A stretch of DNA of 64,000 nt from Neobacillus driksii (GTDB lineage: Bacteria > Bacillota > Bacilli > Bacillales > Cytobacillaceae), in the NCBI RefSeq assembly GCF_013409995.1, contig NZ_JACCBX010000018.1, positions 1-64,000 of the forward strand. Direction: 5' to 3'. Position 1 is the first letter of the stretch; each line of letters starts with the position of its first letter. Positions 1 to 9,050 of the stretch are shown here, piece by piece. The notes below the pieces were generated by a model. The model searched no databases. It worked only from the letters and a program-made list of their open reading frames with translations, and was not told where the DNA came from. The position numbers and the translations under genes are program-made.

Positions 1-209
1 GAGGACAAATCGTACGCCCTGCCGGAAGGATTTGTCCTTAATAAGGGTGCTTGAGGACAAATCGTACGCCCTGCCGGAAGGATTTGTCCTTAATAAGGGT
101 GCTTGAGGACAAATCGTACGCCCTGCCGGAAGGATTTGTCCTTAATAAGGGTGCTTTAGGACAAATCGTACGCTCTGCCAGAAGGGATTCGTCCTTAATC
201 TGGGGGCTT
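1..209. repeat. Tandem array of a 52-bp hairpin repeat
   Basis: Units start at 1, 53, 105 and 157. The first three are identical and 52 bp long; the fourth is diverged and 53 bp. A further degenerate start (aggacgcat) follows at about 211. Each unit carries inverted arms AGGACAAATC and GATTTGTCCT around a 17-nt loop, so each could fold as a 10-bp stem. The array runs off the left edge of the window, so the true copy number is unknown. Open frames across it on both strands are by-products of the repeat and have no ribosome binding site or protein similarity I can recognise. Confidence 0.9.
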
Positions 210-264
210 TCAGGACGCATTATACGTGCTACCTATATTAGGGAAAATCTGTACACTTTTAAAG

Positions 265-335
265 TTAAAAAAGATAATGGCTGTCTAGATTTCTAAACAG
301 CCTGAGGACCTAAAGCATGCCTCCTTAGGTCTTTT
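265..335 (+). terminator. Two consecutive hairpins, the second with a T tract
   Basis: GGCTGT/ACAGCC forms a short stem at about 277-301. GACCTAA (307-313) pairs with TTAGGTC (325-331), followed by TTTT. The second hairpin looks like a Rho-independent terminator for a transcript entering from the left. The rest of 336-611 contains no gene that I can see. Confidence 0.5.
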
Positions 336-345
336 AATGAAGCTA

Positions 346-391
346 ACTGTCCGCCTGGGGTGGAAAGTGTCCATGAGCGGTGCCTGTCACC
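346..391 (-). repeat. Dispersed GGTGACAGGCACC repeat, copy 1
   Basis: Read on the minus strand, this is GGTGACAGGCACC (391-379), then a GCTC.TGGACAC segment and a GGCGGACAGT end. Copies with the same parts in the same order lie at 9270-9315, 10813-10858 and 17040-17085. Shorter or diverged copies lie at 18299-18332, 28307-28350 and 57851-57903. All are intergenic. Confidence 0.8.
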
Positions 392-518
392 AATAAATGT
401 CACTATTAAATTTTTCACCAATAAATATCACCAATAAATATCACCAATAAATATCACCAATAAATATCACCAATAAATATCACCAATAAATGTCACCAAT
501 AAATGTCACCAATAAATG
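387..518. repeat. 13-bp tandem repeat array (TCACCAATAAATA/G)
   Basis: Eight uninterrupted 13-bp units start at 415 and end at 518. Two earlier units (387-399 and a degenerate 400-412) are separated from them by 2 bp. The unit length is not a multiple of three and the region has no start signal, so it is not coding. The first unit begins inside the terminal TCACC of dispersed repeat copy 1, so the array seems to have grown out of that element. Confidence 0.85.
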
Positions 519-611
519 TCATCAACCAGAAAGGAATTTATAGGGATATGTCTAAATAGTATTAGATTAGCGGTTATATGAATGACATTACTTTGTGAAT
601 GAGGCGGGGGT

Positions 612-2672
612 ATGAAGAGAAGGTTTAGTGGGCTGTTGGATTTGTTGTCTCATGGGGCTTGGTGGTACATAACGGTTATATCTGTGGCCCTTTTTGTTTA
701 TTCGGAGACGAAGGTATATGATTTGCTTCTTAATGTGTGCAGCGGTGATGATTGTCAGGATTTATTCCTTTTAACTGCTGAGGAGGCACAGAGTTTACTC
801 TCCTTTGGGATGTCCATGTCCTTCTATAGCGGGATTCTTGTTGTCCTTTTGCTTAAACAGTTTTTATCCTTCTTCGTAGTCGGTACTCTGCTTTATGTTT
901 ACGGCATAAGAGACCGAATTTGTTTATATACCTCGATCCTGCTGATCGCGACTGGGACGATTATGAGTATAAGTACACCTATCATCTCTGAGGCACCGCA
1001 TTTAGATCATTTTTTCAAGGTTGAAAGCTTTGTAGGGGATTTATATTTATTCTTTTTCTTTTTCTTTCTATTTCCAGATGGAAGGTTTCAGCCAAAGTGG
1101 CTGCTCTATCCGGCCCTAATTGGTTTAGTGGGGAATATAGGTATTTACTTCCTACCGGGCTCAGTGATAGACCCTACGACATGGCCGATAGCGGCCCGCT
1201 CGGGAATTTGGCTTTCATTGCACGGTTTTGTCATTTACTCGCAAATTTACCGCTATCGACATGCTGAAAATAAGCAGCTGAAAAGGCAGATACGTTGGTT
1301 CGCAGTTAGTTTGAGCGGATTTATTCTATCCGTATTATCTCTATTAATTTTTTCAACTTTTGGGGATAACGGTCTTTTAAAATTATTTATGTGGTTTGTC
1401 TATTATCTTGCTCTATTATTTATGCCGTTTTCCATCGGAATTGCGATATTGGAGCAGCGGCAGCGTCATTTATCTGTGGTATTCAGCAGAACCATTGTGT
1501 ATTCATTTGTAACACTAATTGTCATGGGTGTATACGTACTAATAGTTGGTTCGCTCGGATTCCTGTTAAATGATCAGAACAATATTTTTATTTCTTTATT
1601 AGCAACCGGGATTGTGGCGATTCTTTTCCAGCCCTTACGTACAAAAATACAGCATTCTGTTAACACCTTAGTTTACGGAGACCGCGAGGATCCATATAAA
1701 ATTTTATCCTCGTTAACACAACGATTGGAGTTAACGATGACAAATTCCTCCGTCCTTTACACCATTGTGGAAGAAGTCGCGAAAGCACTCAAGCTTCCTT
1801 TTGCTGCCATTGAAATGGAGCTCGGTGGGAACTTTGAACGCGTGGCTGTATTTGGTGAGGAATTACAGGTTAGATCAGAATTCCTTTTAAAACTAAAAGG
1901 GGAATGTATAGGTATTCTTATCGTCGGGGCTCGTTCCTTACAAGAAACACTTCCTCCTGACAAAGTCTATTTATTAAATGATTTACTCAGGCAGGTTACG
2001 ATGGCCGTACAAACGGTGAGGATTACAAGTGAGCTGAAACGCTCAAGAATCAAACTTGTTAGTTTTAGAGAGGAAGAACGAAGAAGGCTTCGTCGGGATT
2101 TACATGATGGTTTAGGTGCCAGCCTTGCGAGCATTTCGCTAGGTATGGATAACTTAGTTTTTCAAAATGGTGTTGACCTAGCGGTAAAGAATAGATTACT
2201 GGAGTTACAGGGAAATCTTCGCACCGCCATTGCTGAGATTCGCCAATTAGTTTACAATTTGCGTCCGCCGGCGTTAGATGAATTGGGGTTGATTTTTGCA
2301 TTAGATGAGCTCTGCCGGAAGTATGAGGGTAGTTCAATAAAAGTATCGTTGGAGGCTTCGGAAATTGACTTTCCTTTACATCCTGCCATTGAAGTTGCCG
2401 CTTATCGGATTGTTCAGGAAGCAGTCACGAATGCAGGTAAGCATTCAAAAGGGTCCTATTGCAAAGTTACGCTCGGGTTAGACGAATCATCTTTAATCAT
2501 GACGATTGAGGATAATGGAGTGGGTCTCAAAGACGATCGAAAAAATGGAATCGGTCTCCATTCAATGAGAGAACGCGCGGAGGAAGTGGATGGGCAGTTT
2601 TTAATAAAAAATAACAATGGCTTGGGTACGACAATTGAAGTCCGGTTGCCATTGTGGGCGGAAGGAGAGTAA
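612..2672 (+). CDS. NarL-class membrane sensor histidine kinase (ComP/LiaS-like layout)
   Basis: This 686-residue sensor kinase should autophosphorylate and pass phosphate to the regulator encoded 3 bp downstream. The first ~345 residues hold about eight to ten hydrophobic segments. A GAF-like linker follows (about 365-470), then a HisKA_3 dimerisation region with RRDLHDGLG, where His498 is the likely phospho-acceptor. The C-terminal ATPase has an N box (QEAVTNAGKH) and G boxes (DNGVGL, GIGLHSMRERA). The start follows a GAGGCGGGGG ribosome site. ComP has a similar multi-TM plus HisKA_3 plan, but no comX/comQ-like gene is adjacent, so the stimulus is unknown. The kinase class is certain; the ComP comparison is only architectural. 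Confidence 0.9.
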   Translation: MKRRFSGLLDLLSHGAWWYITVISVALFVYSETKVYDLLLNVCSGDDCQDLFLLTAEEAQSLLSFGMSMSFYSGILVVLLLKQFLSFFVVGTLLYVYGIRDRICLYTSILLIATGTIMSISTPIISEAPHLDHFFKVESFVGDLYLFFFFFFLFPDGRFQPKWLLYPALIGLVGNIGIYFLPGSVIDPTTWPIAARSGIWLSLHGFVIYSQIYRYRHAENKQLKRQIRWFAVSLSGFILSVLSLLIFSTFGDNGLLKLFMWFVYYLALLFMPFSIGIAILEQRQRHLSVVFSRTIVYSFVTLIVMGVYVLIVGSLGFLLNDQNNIFISLLATGIVAILFQPLRTKIQHSVNTLVYGDREDPYKILSSLTQRLELTMTNSSVLYTIVEEVAKALKLPFAAIEMELGGNFERVAVFGEELQVRSEFLLKLKGECIGILIVGARSLQETLPPDKVYLLNDLLRQVTMAVQTVRITSELKRSRIKLVSFREEERRRLRRDLHDGLGASLASISLGMDNLVFQNGVDLAVKNRLLELQGNLRTAIAEIRQLVYNLRPPALDELGLIFALDELCRKYEGSSIKVSLEASEIDFPLHPAIEVAAYRIVQEAVTNAGKHSKGSYCKVTLGLDESSLIMTIEDNGVGLKDDRKNGIGLHSMRERAEEVDGQFLIKNNNGLGTTIEVRLPLWAEGE

Positions 2673-2675
2673 ACA

Positions 2676-3323
2676 ATGCGAATACTACTTGTAGAAGATC
2701 ATCCGATGTTCCGGGATGGATTAGCTAGAATGCTAGAAAGTGTAGAGGAATTTGAGGTAGTAGGGGAAGCGGTGACCGGTGAAGAAGCCGTTCAATTGGC
2801 GCAGAAGTTTAGACCAAACATTATTCTTATGGATCTCAATCTTCCCAAAATGAGCGGAATAGAAGCGACAAAACAGATTATCCAGAAACAGCCTGAAACT
2901 GGGGTTCTTGTTTTAACCATGTACGACGATGATAATTCTGTGTTTGCAGCCATGAGAGCAGGGGCCAGGGGGTATCTTTTGAAAGAGGCCAATCGAAATG
3001 AAATCATTCGAGCCATTCAGGCAGTGGGGGATGGTGAAGCAATCTTTAGTCCCTCGATTGCGAGAAGAATGATGTACTATTTTGAGTCGAAGTCAAAGCA
3101 GGTACAAGCAGAGGTTTTCCCGCAGCTCACGGAAAGAGAACGAGAGGTGTTGGATTATATTGCCCGAGGGGAGAATAATGCCGGAATAGCCGGCGTTTTA
3201 GGATTGAATCAAAAAACGGTCCGAAATCATGTTTCCAACATCTTGAGTAAATTGCATGCCAGCGACCGTGCACATGCGATTATCATGGCAAGGGAAGGAG
3301 GGTTAGGCAAAGAAAATGAATGA
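2676..3323 (+). CDS. NarL/FixJ-family response regulator
   Basis: The protein (215 aa) has a receiver domain at 1-120 with acidic pocket E7-D8, phospho-acceptor Asp53 (IILMDLNLP) and Lys at the KEA motif. A LuxR-type helix-turn-helix occupies about 148-205 (LTEREREVLDYIARGENN..VRNHVSNILSKL). It starts 3 bp after the kinase stop, so the two are certainly one operon and a cognate pair. It should bind DNA as a phosphorylated dimer. A terminator follows at 3334-3365, so no dedicated target gene is co-transcribed; the target could be the membrane-protein gene at 3464. Confidence 0.93.
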   Translation: MRILLVEDHPMFRDGLARMLESVEEFEVVGEAVTGEEAVQLAQKFRPNIILMDLNLPKMSGIEATKQIIQKQPETGVLVLTMYDDDNSVFAAMRAGARGYLLKEANRNEIIRAIQAVGDGEAIFSPSIARRMMYYFESKSKQVQAEVFPQLTEREREVLDYIARGENNAGIAGVLGLNQKTVRNHVSNILSKLHASDRAHAIIMAREGGLGKENE

Positions 3324-3333
3324 TCTATTGAAG

Positions 3334-3365
3334 AGGAGCCCTTTTTTGAAGGGTTTCTTTTTTTG
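3334..3365 (+). terminator. Terminator of the two-component operon
   Basis: A CCCTT/AAGGG stem extended by G-U pairs is followed by a run of T residues, directly after the response-regulator stop. Confidence 0.6.
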
Positions 3366-3463
3366 AAAAAAACTTCCCGGCCTGCTCGGGACTGTGGTCA
3401 CAAGACGCCGGGACGCCGGGATTGATACAGTTAGGTTAATAAAACGAAAGGAAGTTGATAGTT

Positions 3464-4054
3464 ATGAACCTAAACAAGGTGATTCGTTTGTTAGCCATTT
3501 TTAGTATCATTGGAGGTTTTTTCCGTGCTCTGATGTGCCCATTGGCATTAGTATGGGGGATGAATAGTCCGCAAGAATTAACGGCAGGAGTCCTTGGGAC
3601 GTTATTTATGGGATTAGGTATTTTCGGATTGTACTTCTCCGCTCAAAAAGAATTTGGAAAATTAGGGTTCAGGGGGTTTATCCTTTATGCAATTGGAAGC
3701 TTTATCCTGATGGGAATGGTATTTACTAGCTTAGTTTTTGCTGTGTATGATCCCAAGGTATTGCAAATGGATATGCCGCCGATCCCAATATTGATTGCAA
3801 GTTCGTTCATGATGGTCACCGTTATGCTTTCCATGATATTACTTGGAATTGCGGTATTAAAGACAAAGGTATTTTCTGCTGTACCAGCAATTCTACTTGC
3901 TCTTGCACCAATTCTTAATTTTATTCCATTCGTTACTGACTTTTCAGTCCTTGCCTGGGGTGTTCCTTTCATGTGGTTTGGTGTGGAAGTACTAAAGAAA
4001 ACCCAGGGAAGAGAAGTCGTAGAAAATTTATCATCCGAAAATAGAAATCTATAA
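3464..4054 (+). CDS. Hypothetical polytopic membrane protein
   Basis: I do not recognise this family. The 196-residue protein is hydrophobic, with about six transmembrane segments (roughly residues 7-30, 38-58, 68-95, 105-130, 135-152 and 158-178) and a charged C-terminal tail. I chose ATG 3464 because it follows AAAGGAAG by a normal spacing; an in-frame TTG lies at 3455. The upstream 3366-3420 stretch has CCCGGC/GCCGGG repeats that could fold or bind a regulator. A terminator follows at once, so the gene is monocistronic. It may answer to the two-component system upstream, but only position suggests this. Confidence 0.7.
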   Translation: MNLNKVIRLLAIFSIIGGFFRALMCPLALVWGMNSPQELTAGVLGTLFMGLGIFGLYFSAQKEFGKLGFRGFILYAIGSFILMGMVFTSLVFAVYDPKVLQMDMPPIPILIASSFMMVTVMLSMILLGIAVLKTKVFSAVPAILLALAPILNFIPFVTDFSVLAWGVPFMWFGVEVLKKTQGREVVENLSSENRNL

Positions 4055-4059
4055 GACCA

Positions 4060-4090
4060 AGAGCATCCCGATTGGGGGTGCTTTTCTTTT
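4060..4090 (+). terminator. Terminator after the membrane-protein gene
   Basis: AGCATCCC (4062-4069) pairs with GGGGTGCT (4075-4082) with one G-U pair, followed by TTTTCTTTT. Confidence 0.75.
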
Positions 4091-4257
4091 GTAAAAAGTA
4101 GTGATGTGAAACCTTTTTCCTATGAATTCTATTAATAATTATATTTTTTCGGGAGAAAGGTTGGATAGTATTTTATTTACAGCGATATTAAAATAGTTCC
4201 ATGTTATAAAAATGCAATATATTTAATAAAAATGCATATGGGGTATGGAGGATCAGA

Positions 4258-6631
4258 ATGAAAAAGAAACAGATTGCAGGAATTTTGGCTGTTAGTTTAT
4301 TAACGGCAGTTCCATTTACAACAGGATTTGCTGAAGGTCCAAAGTGGACAAACGTTAATGTAATAGAAGAACAGGATGGAAGCAAATTTAATAGTGAAAA
4401 CTATGACTTTATGAAATTCTCACAAATTGGGACCAAATTAACAGAGATTCAAAAACAATCTAATCGTGTAAAAGTGGAAGTCCGCGGTACATCTGCAGAT
4501 GGTCATCCACTTTATGTGGTAACAATTGCTGACCCAACCACACATGGGAAGTTTGGAAAAATCCAGTCCCTTAGAAAGCAAATGTTTAAGAATCCTGGTA
4601 AGGCTCAGGATTGGATTAATAATAATCCCGACTTTAAAGTACCCATTATGATCAATGGTTCAATTCATGGTACTGAGTTTGTTGGAAGTGACGCGGTGAT
4701 CCAATTAATCGAACGCTTTGCTACACAGAATGACGCAGAGACGAAAAAAATATTAGAGAACAATATTCTTATATTTAATGTAGTACAAAATCCTGACGGG
4801 CGCGTTGACGCTACCCGCTTTAACGGAGAGGGTATTGATTTAAACCGTGACTTTATCACCCAGTCTCAGCCTGAAACGAAAGAAACTGTTGAACTGATTA
4901 AAGAGTGGAATCCAATGGTTTTCCTGGATACTCATGGCTATGTTAAAAATTATGGGTCAAATCTTCAGGGGTTAATTGAACCATGTACGCCGCCGCATAA
5001 TCCTAACTATGAGTATGATCTTTATAATAAGTGGGCATTGAACCAGGCAAAAGCAATGGAAGCGAGTATTTTGGGAGACAAAAATTATACAAGTAATCTG
5101 TATAAGGAAATGAAGGGAGTTTACGTACCACAGCGTGATGATGAGGCTGGCTGGGACGATTATCCGCCAATTTTTACACCGATGTATGCGATGTACCATG
5201 GTGCTTACGGTCATACGTTAGAAGCTCCAACAAACGATCTGGATGGAGTACGCTGGATGTATAATGCGATCATGGGTGCCTTAAATTATGCAACAGAAAA
5301 TAAGCAGGGTATGATTAATGACCAAATTGAAATGTTTAAACGAGGCATTAATTTTGACCATCCTTTCCATGATGAAGGATTTTTCCCTAACGCTTATATT
5401 TTGCCAGTAAATCAAAATGATCCAACTGTAACTGCCAAGGCGGTTAATCATTTATTAAATAATGATATTGAAGTCAGAGGCAACAAAAGCATTTACTGTT
5501 GATGGAAAAACGTATCCTAAGGGAACGTATCTAGTTCAGATGGACCAAGCGAAGGCTGGATTAGCAAACACAATGCTATGGGATGGTGAGGACATTTCTA
5601 ACGATACAACAGCTATGTATGATATTTCTGCATGGAGCCTGCCTGAGCTTTGGGGCTTTGAGGCAGTTGAGACTTCCAGTCCTGTTGATGTTACAGCTAA
5701 ACTAGTAAACCAAGTGATTGTTCAAGGGACTGTGACAGGTAAAGGTCCTTACATGATTCCGAATAGTTCTGTAAAAGCAATTGAATTAGTAAATAACTTG
5801 CTTAAACAGGGAGTCGAAGTATCTCGCAGTGAATCGGGCGATTTTTATACGGCTGCACCAGCCAATAAAATCTCAGCAGCTGTGAAAGAATCTGGTCTCC
5901 AGATCGGATCGGCTGCAAATGTACCAGGGGATGCTGTTGAGGTATCAAGTTTACAGGTAGCCATTTTGAAGGATGGCGGTATGGGGAAAGTTCAGTCTCA
6001 CAGCGGGACAAAACTAGCATTGAAGAGATTAGGATTCGAAGTAACCGAAGTAACACCTGTTGAAGTAGCGGAGAAAGGTTTAGACGGCTTCGATGTATTT
6101 GTTTACAGCGGGACAGAAAGTCTTATTGCTACGAACTTAAATGCTGCAAATAAAGAATATGGCTTCCAAAATGCTGACCAGCTAACAGCATTTCAAGGCA
6201 ATGTTAACAGTTTTGTTGACAATGGCGGAAAGTATATTGCAGTAGGTGCTGGTGCATCCCGAGCAACCAAAACATTAGGTTTGACTGACATCGTGACTAA
6301 TACCGCTGGTTCAAACAGTAACGGTATTGTGAAGGTCAATTATGAAGGTACTGGTTTAACTGCAGGCTATGACCAAGAGGACCTAGGATTTGTTTACCGC
6401 CCAGCGTGGTATACGGTTACTGGAAATGATGAAGTAGCGGCTACGCTGGCAAATTCGGATGACTTCTTTGTAGCAGGCCACTGGAGAACAAATAAACTGC
6501 CAGCCAAAGGTCAAGCTGTGATTGTAAAAGAGGATAAAAAAGATGTTACCCTTATTGGGTTAGAAGCAGGATTCCGTGACCATACCGACTATTTGTTCAG
6601 ACTCCTTTCCAATGCAATTTTTGAAGAATAA
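4258..6631 (+). pseudogene. Secreted M14 zinc carboxypeptidase, interrupted by a +1 frameshift
   Basis: A signal peptide (MKKKQIAGILAV.., cleavage near TGFAEG) leads into an M14 peptidase domain. It shows the HGTEF zinc motif, NPDGR, IDLNRDF, a later zinc His in DTHGY and a GHTLEAP segment with the probable catalytic Glu. This frame stops at 5502. The rest continues in the next frame from about 5475 to 6631: ATKAFTVDGKTYPKGTYLV.., then a glutamine-amidotransferase-like C-terminal domain. Removing one G from the AGAGGCAAC stretch near 5480 joins the two as NDIEVRATKAFTV, giving about 790 residues. The two parts are exactly complementary, so this is one gene with a 1-bp insertion (a recent mutation or a sequence error), not two genes. 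The N-terminal 414 residues could still be secreted. Confidence 0.85.
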
Positions 6632-6642
6632 TTATCAGCAAC

Positions 6643-6675
6643 GCCTGGTTCAACTATGGACCAGGCTTGTTTTTT
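6643..6675 (+). terminator. Terminator of the M14 peptidase gene
   Basis: GCCTGGT (6643-6649) pairs with ACCAGGC (6660-6666), followed by a T-rich tract. Confidence 0.85.
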
Positions 6676-6682
6676 GAAAAAT

Positions 6683-7363
6683 TTATATTAATTTCTGACC
6701 TATTTCCATTTGTATAAGACAGTTATTGAGTACCTCCGTATCAATCCTATTTACTAAATAATATTTTTGTTTATAAATCGCATAAATAATTTTTTTAATA
6801 TCTTGTTCGTTGTTTTGTAGATTTTTTATAAAAAGATTTAGTGGAACCGCCACGTCTTCATTATTTAGCGGTGGTTGGAGATAGCGGATACCTGCTGACT
6901 TTTTAAAACCATTCCTTCTTAAAAATTCATTTCTCTTCTTACAATTATCTTTCTCTTTCTTCGTATGGACCAAATCCTCTGTTTCTGTTTCTAGAATGAT
7001 GGCGTTTAATGAAGTGTTTCCTGCCCTAATAGCGTCTTCTGTATGTAGCTCTTCCATCTTTGCTAGTGTTTTTGAACCTATTCCTTTGCTTCTTGAGTGG
7101 GGATTGGTTGCGATATAAACAATAAACCCCGAATTGACTTCCTCTAAGTAATGGCCTGTTGCGAAAGATATAATTTCCTCTCCTTCAAAACCTACCAGGA
7201 AGCGAAAATTGTTTGGCTTTCGAAGCTGCGCATAATGCAAACCATTTAAAAAAGTAGTATGAGGCTCTCTGACAACAATTGGAAAAATTGAATCATATAA
7301 TTTAAGAACCCTATCTATATGGCTTAAGTTTTTTTCAGTTATCTCTTTCCAGCGAATATTCAA
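6683..7363 (-). CDS. GNAT-family N-acetyltransferase
   Basis: The protein (226 aa) has a GNAT core at about residues 45-150. A beta strand FIVYIATNPHSR leads into the acetyl-CoA loop SRSKGIGSKTLAKMEE, the R/Q-x-x-G-x-G/A signature of motif A. A second part (DCKKRNEFLRRNGFKKSAGIRYLQPP) fits motif B. It would transfer an acetyl group from acetyl-CoA to an unknown amine. It has no signal peptide and is probably cytoplasmic. It is a single gene; the next gene on the same strand ends in its own terminator. Confidence 0.8.
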   Translation of the reverse strand: MNIRWKEITEKNLSHIDRVLKLYDSIFPIVVREPHTTFLNGLHYAQLRKPNNFRFLVGFEGEEIISFATGHYLEEVNSGFIVYIATNPHSRSKGIGSKTLAKMEELHTEDAIRAGNTSLNAIILETETEDLVHTKKEKDNCKKRNEFLRRNGFKKSAGIRYLQPPLNNEDVAVPLNLFIKNLQNNEQDIKKIIYAIYKQKYYLVNRIDTEVLNNCLIQMEIGQKLI

Positions 7364-7479
7364 GATTAATCCTCCTCTTCATTAATAGTATAACAAAGAA
7401 GATATAGGTGATAAGTGAAGGACGGTGATTCATCCTAAAGGATAGTCCTTCAATCTTGGATTTACCCCTATTTAATCGC

Positions 7480-7513
7480 TAAAAAAATCCCTAGGATTCA
7501 GGTTCCTAGGGAT
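7480..7513 (-). terminator. Terminator of the second GNAT gene
   Basis: ATCCCTAGG (7487-7495) pairs perfectly with CCTAGGGAT (7505-7513). On the minus strand the stem is followed by a run of seven T residues, just after the stop of the gene at 7517. Confidence 0.85.
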
Positions 7514-7516
7514 CTT

Positions 7517-8293
7517 TTATGAAAACTTTGGTGACATACAAGGTGTAGAATATCCATAACAATCGAATCCATGCTTTTCAAGAATAGGCTTGCTCATAGA
7601 ACTGGCATCGACGATCAGTAACGGATAACCTTTCTCTGAAGCTTCACGTGCCCGGATTGCCAGCAGTGCACTGTAATAACCTCTCTTGCGGAAACCTGCC
7701 AGAGTTGAGCCTCCCCAAAGGCTGGCGAATGGTGTGCCCTCATGCAAGTACATCCAAGCAGCACTGACTATTTTTCCATCAACATAGGCTCCGTAGAGGG
7801 AAAGTTGAGCGGAAGAGTCATTAAAGTCTCGAACAAGACGTTGTCCTAAATCTTGATAATTCTCATTCCAGACTTCTTCCTCTAGTTTAATAATGTCCCG
7901 GATTTCCTGTTCAGTCGTAAGTCTTTTTACTTCAGGAAGAACCTGAGTATCAAGCAGCTGATTAGTCTCCGTTAAGTCAGAAATCATAAGTGCCTCTGAT
8001 TCTTCAAGTGTGAAGCCCTTTTTTCGCAATCTCTCCTTTAAATCCAAAGGCTGATCATAATCAAAAACCTTCCACTCAAACTGCTGCTTTAAGCTTTTAT
8101 AGTATGCAATTTGTTCTTCTATGACTTTGTCTGCATTTGATTCATCCATTTCCGAGTAAGAAATAAAGCCCGGTTCATTCGATAATGATACCTTTCGGAT
8201 CACAGAACCTGTCCTCTCTCTTCGAGATTTCGGCTCTATTATTCCAATCCTTAAATGCTGGTTAAAAAGGTCAAGTATTGTGTTTCTGTCCAT
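7517..8293 (-). CDS. GNAT-family N-acetyltransferase (two-lobed)
   Basis: This 258-residue protein has a C-terminal GNAT domain (about 125-255). SLYGAYVDGKIVSAAWMYLH is followed by LWGGSTLAGFRKRGYYSALLAIRAREA, with the RKRGYYSAL acetyl-CoA loop, and PILEKHGF, typical of the last GNAT strand. The N-terminal ~110 residues look like a diverged second lobe. The substrate cannot be read from sequence. It is unrelated in detail to the neighbouring acetyltransferase and separated from it by a terminator, so the two are not an operon. Confidence 0.82.
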   Translation of the reverse strand: MDRNTILDLFNQHLRIGIIEPKSRRERTGSVIRKVSLSNEPGFISYSEMDESNADKVIEEQIAYYKSLKQQFEWKVFDYDQPLDLKERLRKKGFTLEESEALMISDLTETNQLLDTQVLPEVKRLTTEQEIRDIIKLEEEVWNENYQDLGQRLVRDFNDSSAQLSLYGAYVDGKIVSAAWMYLHEGTPFASLWGGSTLAGFRKRGYYSALLAIRAREASEKGYPLLIVDASSMSKPILEKHGFDCYGYSTPCMSPKFS

Positions 8294-8444
8294 ATAAAAC
8301 CTCCTCCAAAATAATTAGTAGAGAACAAATCAATCATATAACAATTTTTTCCTGATAAGTAGATGTTTTATTTTGACTTTTTGAAAGATTTAGATATTAT
8401 AATTTAGGATTGTAATATAAAAAATAATAAATGTGGGGAATTAT

Positions 8445-9050
8445 ATGAAAAAAGCTCTGTTAATTATTGGTATTATTGTTGGGCTGGTTGTTATATCACC
8501 CTTTTTACTGTTAGGAGTTTATGCATTAGATTTTGTCTATTATGACGCAAATGATGATAAGGCCGAAAAGGCTGCTTTAGAATATTTGGAAGATAAGTAC
8601 GGAGAGCGTTTTGAAATTGATGATGTGGAGTACAATCATATTTTAGGTGATGACGAGGGAAGTTATATCCTTTCTGTGCACCTAGAGGCAAGGCTGGATA
8701 TTACTTTCGGGGTAGACACTACTGAGAAGTATCAAGTGACTAGAGACGGTTATAAAGAGAGTAACTGGTCAAATCAATTTAGGAAAGAAATGATTCCGAT
8801 CATTGAACCATTATTTCAGGGTACAGGGGAATACTATGTGTACGGTTCTTTTCCTAGTGAGATAGAGGAACGATATGAATTTGAGGACAGCTATCAAACT
8901 ATATATCAAGAGAATCCTCATCAAAGCTACGAACGTATTCATATATTAAATTTCGACGATACCTTCATAAGGAGAAAGAGTTTCAGCGAATCTATCAGTT
9001 ATGGGAAACCGTCAAGGATAGACAAAATCGCGACAATAATATTGAGATAG
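8445..9050 (+). CDS. Membrane-anchored hypothetical protein, C terminus lost to a frameshift
   Basis: I do not recognise the family. The start ATG 8445 follows GGGGA at good spacing; GTG 8433 is less likely. The protein starts with an uncleaved-looking hydrophobic anchor (residues 3-26), then an acidic extracytoplasmic domain (DANDDKAEKAALEYLEDKYGE..). This resembles small Bacillus exported proteins with a PepSY/YfjS-like helix-strand pattern, but I claim no domain. The native frame reads sensibly to about residue 172 (HILNFDDT). The remaining codons to the stop at 9050 look like out-of-frame sequence, because the true C terminus continues in another frame (8963-9223). Confidence 0.6.
   Translation: MKKALLIIGIIVGLVVISPFLLLGVYALDFVYYDANDDKAEKAALEYLEDKYGERFEIDDVEYNHILGDDEGSYILSVHLEARLDITFGVDTTEKYQVTRDGYKESNWSNQFRKEMIPIIEPLFQGTGEYYVYGSFPSEIEERYEFEDSYQTIYQENPHQSYERIHILNFDDTFIRRKSFSESISYGKPSRIDKIATIILR

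Noticed and set aside
1-209. CRISPR array
   Set aside because: Units are joined directly with no variable spacers, and no cas genes are present.
1-296. Open frames of 60-81 codons on both strands over the 52-bp repeats
   Set aside because: They are produced by tandem copies, and the unit is found in all frames with no ribosome site or recognisable protein.
5470-5500. Programmed ribosomal frameshift in the M14 gene
   Set aside because: There is no slippery run, no internal Shine-Dalgarno and no downstream structure that I can see; a simple indel is more likely.
5462-6631. Independent second gene starting at ATG 5462
   Set aside because: It has no ribosome site, and its N-terminal residues are a continuation of the M14 gene after one base is removed.
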